A stretch of 64,000 nucleotides of DNA from Coniella vitis (taxonomy: Eukaryota > Ascomycota > Sordariomycetes > Diaporthales > Schizoparmaceae): the NCBI GenBank assembly GCA_011317545.1, contig WUJK01000007.1, positions 2,480,001 to 2,544,000 of the forward strand. The letters are read 5' to 3'. This document shows positions 58,001-64,000 of this stretch, piece after piece (position 1 is the first letter of the stretch; every line of letters begins with the position of its first letter). The notes beneath the pieces are model-generated. The model searched no databases. It was not told the origin of the DNA and was given only the letters and a program-made list of their open reading frames with translations. A program made the translations under genes and the position numbers.

Positions 58001-59403
58001 ACCATTTGTGATTTGTTTGCCGCTGTCTGGTGAGAACTTCTGGGATCGGAGAGACACCTGGGTCGAGTACGTACCATTCCCCTTCGGAGACTTGCGCGTC
58101 CCTGGCGTCCACTCGGCTGCTTCTCGACTCGTCGTCGGGCGGCAAGAGGAGCTCTGCAGCCATGATGGTCTGCCCTGACGAGGCAGTGCGTTGACAGAGT
58201 ATCACAGTAATTAAGACGCTTCCCCGGCATGAGATTAAGGGCGGTGATTTGCCCACGCAAAGTCTGTCCTCCCCTTTTTAGACAAGAAAAGAAGCACAAG
58301 GATATGAGGGCCGCTTATTCGCCGGCCCCATCACCTCGACTGCCTTGCTTGCCGCCATGCAAGCAAGGCGCGATACCATGCCAAGATGCCTGACAAGCTG
58401 CATTCCCACAGGCCCAAAGACAGTGAGCCCCCAAGACCTTTGTGGCATTGGGATCAAGTAGGTGATGACTCTGTTCCGTGGGTACTCCTGTTATTCGCCG
58501 ACGCGCAAGAGCCGAGTCTGGGAGCCGTTCCCTCTGCTAACTAACTCGCGTGGGATGGACCTCGCATCGTACATAGTATGTGTACTTACTTTGGCTGTGG
58601 GGATGGAAGGCTGACCCTGGGGTGCGGTCAGCAAGTACGGATCCTCGAGGAGTTTCCCCATCCCTCCTGTACAATACTTTGCCATGTACAGTACATACTT
58701 ACATAGGCTTGTTACCACCCTCGCTGCAGAACCTTGGGTTTTCTGTTTCGCCGGATATTGCTCTGCTTTATACCACGGCTTTCTCCTATGTGTTTCTTTT
58801 TGTTGTGTGCGCGTGCTTGTCGTCGCACGGCTACGTAAGCCGTCCGCCCAGCTTACGGAAGAGCACATACATCAGCAGCAGCACCTACATAGTACGATCT
58901 ACGACGAACGACACCTTGCGCCACCAAACCAGCAACGCGATCGACGCAGTCCAGGAGACTCATGGCTGGTCAGGTGCCACAAGGAGCTGTCGGAACTGCA
59001 GCGGGTGTGCTGGTGTGGTCCATTATCTGCTGCCTCAGCAATTGTTTTTTTATATGCCTGCTCTGGGGAGGACGTGAGCGACGGAGTTGTGAGTTTTGCT
59101 ATTTGTTTGCTCGTGCCCTCTTGCCCTGGGGTCTTTTGGCTCTTTTTCTTTGCTCTCTCTCTCTTTCTCTCTCGTTCTTTTCTTCTTTCTTTTCCTACAG
59201 TAATGTTTTAAAGCGGAAAGGAACATGTATCGCATTGCCCATGTTAATAAGTGCAATTGCTAGTCGTTTTCGTCATCTCCTGGATGGCGTTGCTTGCAAC
59301 GTCCTCAAGTATTGCCTCGCAGATCCACGATATAATGTACGTTATTTATTTGGTTTACTTTGGACCTAGCCCAACGCTCATCCCGAGCCCCCGCGGCCTA
59401 TGC
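55032..59403. other. Gene-poor stretch with one long open frame
   Basis: No recognised gene over about 4.4 kb. A plus-strand frame at 56828-57481 (217 codons, stop-free) has no domain I recognise; it overlaps another open frame on the same strand (56934-57419), so it may be chance. Sequence around 55050-55370 has a Cys/Lys-rich frame (LCQLCKVKRI) without start or family match. Poly-T/CT tract at 56320-56360 and at 59150-59200. Confidence 0.5.
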
Positions 59404-61034
59404 ATGGACTATTATAATCCCTTGAAACCCCAAACTAATCATGGACGCGCGCACAGAAATTATGAGGATATCACGGTGGCACGATTGAAGCTTACCCAAG
59501 CCGATCCCTCCAACCCCTTAACTGTGGCATCAAATGGCCGGACAGGAATTGACCTCGCCCTGTGGTTGATACGTGCGTGCCCTCAGCTTCCACCTTTCGC
59601 ACTACCTTGGTTTCCCCGATCTCCTCCTCCAAGGACATCTCCCACTAACTCTTTGGTCTTTTGGGTATGTTTTAGGATGGGCCTGTTTTATCGCGCAGTC
59701 TGGCCTCGCTTGTTTCTGGGCCTGGACCCTCACCCAGGCCGTCTACGGATGGAGGGACATTCCACGGTTGCGCCGCGGCCTCATCATCTGTAGTGAACTG
59801 GGCAAACCATTTGTCATTTTGACAGCCATCCTCTCCGTGTGCCTGCTGTTGAGCAAAAAGCTACAAGCGTCTCAGCAGGCGTGGGGATTTGTCTTGAATT
59901 TCTTTTGTAAGAACTCGTCCCATTCAACGCAGCATTCACTCCCAATTCCACGGTCCCCAGCTCGAACTGAGCAGCACCGGTGTGGGCTTCTTGGCTATAT
60001 AGTAAGTGATGTTTTGCAGGGCTGACTTGAATTTACCAGATGCTACCTACCTCATCATTGCCCTCTTTATGTTCTTCCTCATCTTTATCGAATACATCCA
60101 GACACGGCGTCTGTTCCGTCGCATGAACCGCGACCAGCTTCGTGAATACACATGGCAGCCCTCGGACGACATGACGAATCGCAGCCGATCGACCTCCACT
60201 TCCACGAGTAAGACGCTAAGGGCCGAGACGGTGTCAAATTTCGGAGCGCTTCAGCAGCGCGAGGGGGGCATCTACGACAAGTACCTCATTCTGCGGACTT
60301 TTATCCCGCTGTTCCTCTTATGGTACGTTTGGACAGACGGACAGACCGTAACGCAACGCAACAACAGCCACGCACAAGGACAACAAGAACCAGCTAACAC
60401 ACATCAAACCTCCCAAATAAACAGCGTCTTTGAAGTCTGGAACATCCTCGCTTACCAAGACTCGTACGGCACTATGCGCGCCCTCGCCCAAACGACCGAG
60501 CCCGACCTGTCCGCCGCGGCCGCACGCACCTGGTTCCTCTCGCACATGGCCGGGTGCATCGCCTCGCTCGCGCTGCCGCTCGCCTTTGCCACGACGCGCA
60601 ACTTTTCGCAGCGCATCGTCCAGATCCTCGTGCCCATGCGCCTCCAGTCCTTTGAGCGCCGGCGCCGCTTCCGCCGCACGACCGAGTTTACGTATGTGGG
60701 CATGGACGTCGACAAGGGGATGCTGTCGCGGAAGAAGCGGCTGTCGATGGAGAAGAGGCTGCGGATCGAGGTCACGTACGAGTTTGAGGTGCGCACGGAG
60801 GCGCCTGTTGTGGCGGTCAATGAAGCGCCGTCGCCGTCGCCGTCGCCATCCCCATCCCCATCGCCGATGCCGATGCCGCCCATGTCAGCTGTGCCGAGTC
60901 ATGGGGAAGAGGAAGTGCGGATATATGGGATTTCGGCGGGAAGGCAAGGGCCTGTGGGGGATGGGGATATGGATCAGATATTACCCAAGAAGCCGAGCAC
61001 GACGGTGCTGAAAAAGGATACTTTTCGGATATGA
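59404..61034 (+). CDS. Uncharacterised multi-pass membrane protein
   Basis: Four exons, 59404-59572, 59676-59906, 60040-60322 and 60425-61034, join in phases 1, 1 and 2 to give 430 aa. I do not recognise the family. At least five membrane segments are visible: LIRWACFIAQSGLACFWAW, the one around ELGKPFVILTAILSVCLLLS, ATYLIIALFMFFLIFIEYIQ, LILRTFIPLFLLCVFEVW and MAGCIASLALPLAF. Short loops hold YGWRD and MNRDQLREY. The cytosolic-looking tail starts RNFSQRIVQILVPMR, then a basic RRRRFRR patch, EVTYEFEV and a Ser-Pro repeat (SPSPSPSPSPSP) near 370. The start at 59404 is the first ATG giving a hydrophilic head; an in-frame ATG at 59251 would add a hydrophobic stretch. The acceptor of exon 3 (ACCAG at 60039) was chosen because the nearer TTGCAG leaves the frame. 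Could be an orphan fungal receptor-like protein. Confidence 0.6.
60825..60868. repeat. CGTCGC/CATCCC repeat coding for Ser-Pro run
   Basis: Hexamer-like units of TCG CCG / TCC CCA encode about seven Ser-Pro pairs in the tail of the membrane protein. Confidence 0.85.
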
Positions 61035-61450
61035 TATTGATGATTTTGTTCCTTCTTCGACCTGGTCCTGAGTGAACGCTTGGGAGAGCTGGTTATGAAG
61101 TTTGGTAGTAGTACAACCCTGAGCCCAAGCTCGTTGTATTTTTAATTAATAGACGTTGTACCTACCAAACCACTATTATGATGTGATGTACGGTTGTGCA
61201 AGATTGCGTTGTGGAACAGTTTCGGGCCTCTTCGACTTGGTGAGTGAAAGTGATGCACTCAATTCATATGGCAACTGCTGTCTGCTACAATTGGATGAAT
61301 ATGGATTGGTTGTGCAGAAATGGCCAAGTTTTGATGAAAGTTAGGAAATAGTCAATATGTTTAAGGCTCTTATTCTTTTTTTATTTCTTTTCTATCAGCC
61401 CTACAACAATTCTTGTAGGCCCTTGTCTATGGCTATAGACCAAACAGTCA
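61035..61450. other. Shared 3' flank
   Basis: Convergent 3' ends of the membrane protein gene and PUS1. A/T-rich near 61140 and 61375. No gene seen. Confidence 0.6.
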
Positions 61451-63756
61451 TCAGCCTTCATCGCCGCCACCATCCTGAGCGTCCTCGTCGTCGCCGACGA
61501 GCTCCCGCTCCAGTGCCTTGAGCATTGGCTTCTGCTTGGGATCGTATCTCTCCTTGGGTTCATATGCTGCGTCAAATCCATGCGCCGTGACCCACAGGAA
61601 GTAATCTGTGTTGAAACTGTCGAGCTGGTGAATGAAAACGTGGAATCTGTGGTTGTGTGCGGTGATGATTAGCTACCATTCATGCATATGGACTCAATCT
61701 GCCCACTTTTGGTCTGGACTTACGAGGCTTCTTTCTCTTCCGTGTCCCAGATCCTGGTGTAGATCTGGCGATGCTTGAACTCTTCAATTTCCTTGTCGTA
61801 CTTGTCAAAGTTGAGGGCCTCCCGGCCGAAACTCTCCTGTGCCTTCTTGCTATAACTCTCAAACACAGGTCTTTCCAGCAGAAGGCCTAGGCCTGGCGCT
61901 TTCGGAATGCTGATTCTCTTGGGACCATAGCTCTGCTTGATACGGTCGACTGGCACAGCACACCGCACGCTCAAGACAGCCATGGCGACCATCTTGCGGA
62001 TCTGGTGCATCATGAAGCTCTGGCCGTGCACCTTGAGAGAGAGCCACTCGGTGTCCCGGATCTGGATGGGCGTCGGGTTGACGACAAAGGAGCGGATGTG
62101 GCGCTTGGCAGAAGGATCGTTGAATTTCTTTTGGATCGTGTAGTTGTGGAAGTTGTTGGTGCCCTTGTACATGTCGAGCGCGGCCTGCAGCTGCGCAATT
62201 CGCTCAGGCGTGACGCGGTAGCGACGCTTGGCTGCGACGTATGCGGCCTTGATCTTCTTGAGGGCGATTTCGGCGGGCGTCGGTTGGTACTTGGTCTTGT
62301 TGGGCGCTGCTTCGGTCGATTTCTCTGCGCTGGCTGCCTCTGCTGTTGCTTCGACACCCTCCATGGACTCTGTTCCCGGCGCGGGCTTGGGCTCGGCGCT
62401 GTTATCCTCCTGGACGGCAGGTGTTGGGGTTTCGGTTTGGGTTTCGATGCCATTGGCTGCAGCTGCGGACGAGTCTTCGGTCTTGGATTTCTTGGCTGCT
62501 GGCTCCTCTGCATCGTCTGCCTTTCGCTTCTTGTCTGCGCCGTCTTCCGGCTGCTGAGCGTTGTCTTCGACATCCTCGGAAGCATGCATCTTTTGGAGAA
62601 CCTCTTCGCGCGTCTTTTCGTCCAGGTCGTTGAGAATAGGCTGGATGTCGTTCTTCTCTACCTCGTCCCAGTAGTCCTTGACATCGGCCCATGCCGCTTG
62701 GCAGTCTTCCCACACACCCTTCTCCTTGGCCGCCTCGATGACTTTCTTTCCGAGGAAGGTCTGTGGGTGTGGTGGCAGGAGCGTATAGCTCGGCAGCAGA
62801 TATTCATACCATCTCGAGTCACATGCCTGGTAGCAATTGAAGGCGTTGTTGGTCCGCTGGATTCCCCAGATGCGTATTTGCTCAGGCAGGTTGTCGTTGA
62901 TCTTTTGCACAATATCGTCGTCGTCGACCGTGAGCTTCAAGGAAATAACGTTTCCCGCGGCGTGCACACCCTTATCGGTCCTTGCGCAGCGCACAAAGCT
63001 GGATTTTTTGGGATCGTCGGCATTCATCTTCTGGATGGCGCCAGCAGCAACAAAGGCAGCAAACAGGTCGCCCTCGATGGTCTTCTCGTCGTGGTTGATC
63101 TGCATGCCCTTGTAGCCGGTGCCGGCATAGCCAATCAGCACGGCGACCTTGCGCTTGGGTCGGCGATCCTCAGCGGCAATCTCCTCGGCCGAGAAGGGAA
63201 TGCTCATGTTGGAACCCTTTTGCTGCGCATCGCCGCTTGCGCCGTCGGCGGCAGGGGCGGCCTCGCCGCGGTTGTCACGGCGCTGTCGCTTCTGCTCGTG
63301 GAGGTGGCGGCGGTCTGTCTTTAGGCTGTGACCGTTTCTTGAATCTTGGTCAGTCCTCATCACTTTGGCAGGCTGTTTCTCAGTCGCAGGTCCCACACAA
63401 CGCGAAAGAATGAAGAGAAGAGAGGGGACCAAGAAGCAGAACAACAGAGTTACTATGAGAAAAAAAAGACCTGTGGCTTACCTCGAGTCACCGCGATCAC
63501 CGCCGCCGCCACGCCCACCGCGCCCGCCTCCCCGACCGCCTCGCCCACCTCTGCCCTTGTGACGCTGGCCGCGGCCATTGTCGCGACCGCGCTTGTGCTC
63601 TGCAGACTGCCCATTGCCCTCGTGAGTCGTGGATGCCTCAGCTGCTGGACCTGCTGCGCCCGAGCTACTGCTGGTTGCTGCAGCAGCCGCGGGTGCGGGA
63701 GCTGGGACGGTTGCAGGCGCAGAGCCGCTGCTGGGAGCTTGTGCAGGTTCTGCCAT
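61451..63756 (-). CDS. PUS1: tRNA pseudouridine synthase 1 (TruA family)
   Basis: The minus-strand CDS is 63756-63482, 63337-61724 and 61646-61451, 694 aa. Both introns are phase 2 (GTAAGC...TCAAG and GTAAGT...CACAG). The catalytic core has VAVLIGYAGTGYKGMQ near 156-171 and RTDKGVHAAGNV at 211-222 with catalytic Asp213. It continues with RWYEYLLPSY, HNYT and HGQSFMMHQIRKMV, then PVFESY. The last exon adds FHVFIHQLDSF and the acidic end. PUS1 makes pseudouridine in tRNAs and some snRNAs/mRNAs in the nucleus. The protein is long for the family (yeast is about 540 aa): an acidic/Lys-rich, Ala-rich insert of about 150 residues sits at roughly 350-500. The N-terminus has an Ala/Pro/Ser stretch and an RGG-rich block (GRGGRGGRGGGRGGRGG) at about 70-86, upstream of the usual basic start. 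Confidence 0.93.
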
Positions 63757-64000
63757 GGTTGTGTTGGCGGTCGCATGCCACTTTTCTATTTTCTTTCCCT
63801 CCCACTTGCTCTGGTGAACCGTTTTCTGGGCGAGACTTTTTTGGGAGGGGGGTCTTTTTTTGGGGCGAGTCTGGGGGAAAGGCATGTTTTGCGCTAAGCC
63901 GCAGTACATAGTACGTCAAAGTGTGGCTTGTGTTTCTGTGGCGTTGCTGCAGGGTCCTTGGGTACCAAGGTACCAAGGTACCGAGGTACTGTACGGGTAT
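63757..64000. other. PUS1 promoter region and window end
   Basis: Contains a TACATAGTA copy at 63903-63913 and three near-repeats of GGTACC(A/G)A at 63961-63987, which lie next to the window edge. No further gene seen. Confidence 0.5.
63960..63990. repeat. GGTACCAA tandem repeat at the window end
   Basis: GGTACCAA occurs in three close copies followed by GAGGTACTGTACG, so the block is a run of overlapping GTAC palindromes. Confidence 0.85.

Noticed and set aside
62005..63324. 439-codon plus-strand frame antisense to PUS1
   Set aside because: Antisense shadow of a clear TruA-family exon; it lacks any domain and is typical of codon bias in GC-rich fungal genes.

Overview
This is nuclear DNA of a filamentous ascomycete (Pezizomycotina). 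The supporting evidence is: genes broken by short GT-AG introns (mostly 60-310 nt), a Zn(II)2Cys6 regulator, a HET-domain gene, a class I-type metacaspase, a PLAC8 protein, eukaryotic RIO1, PUS1 and Mediator subunits, and many intergenic microsatellites. I cannot assign a genus from sequence alone. Exon joins were worked out by hand from splice consensus, reading phase and family similarity.

Layout. Positions 1-385 hold the 5' end of a minus-strand gene that leaves the window (probably a DUF3295-type protein). From about 0.4 to 26.9 kb I see no convincing protein gene. This long desert is rich in T and CT tracts, a (GTT)n array and copies of a TACATAGTA/TACTATGTA motif. A possible small Cys-containing gene with three phase-compatible exons lies at 26.9-27.6 kb.

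From 28.1 to 42.3 kb there is what looks like a catabolic gene cluster for a four-carbon (or similar) sugar or sugar acid. It holds a Zn2Cys6/Fungal_trans_2-type regulator divergent from a class II ketose-bisphosphate-type aldolase, an RpiB-type sugar-phosphate isomerase divergent from a two-domain dihydroxyacetone-kinase-type kinase, a broken transporter of the anion:cation symporter (ACS) MFS family, and a dehydrogenase resembling bacterial D-erythronate dehydrogenase (DenD). The kinase and isomerase are the classes used by bacterial and Yarrowia erythritol/erythrulose pathways. The DenD-like enzyme and ACS transporter point towards a sugar acid. The combination, including the aldolase, is the most interesting system in the window.

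The right-hand part is mostly ordinary chromosomal genes: RIO1 kinase (43.5-45.2), a PLAC8 protein (45.8-46.7), a HET-domain protein (47.2-49.3) divergent from a GNAT acetyltransferase (49.7-50.5), an SDR (51.0-51.8), a metacaspase without prodomain (52.7-54.0), Mediator subunit 22 (54.4-55.0), a gene-poor 4.4 kb stretch, an uncharacterised multi-pass membrane protein (59.4-61.0) and tRNA pseudouridine synthase PUS1 with an N-terminal RGG-rich extension (61.5-63.8).
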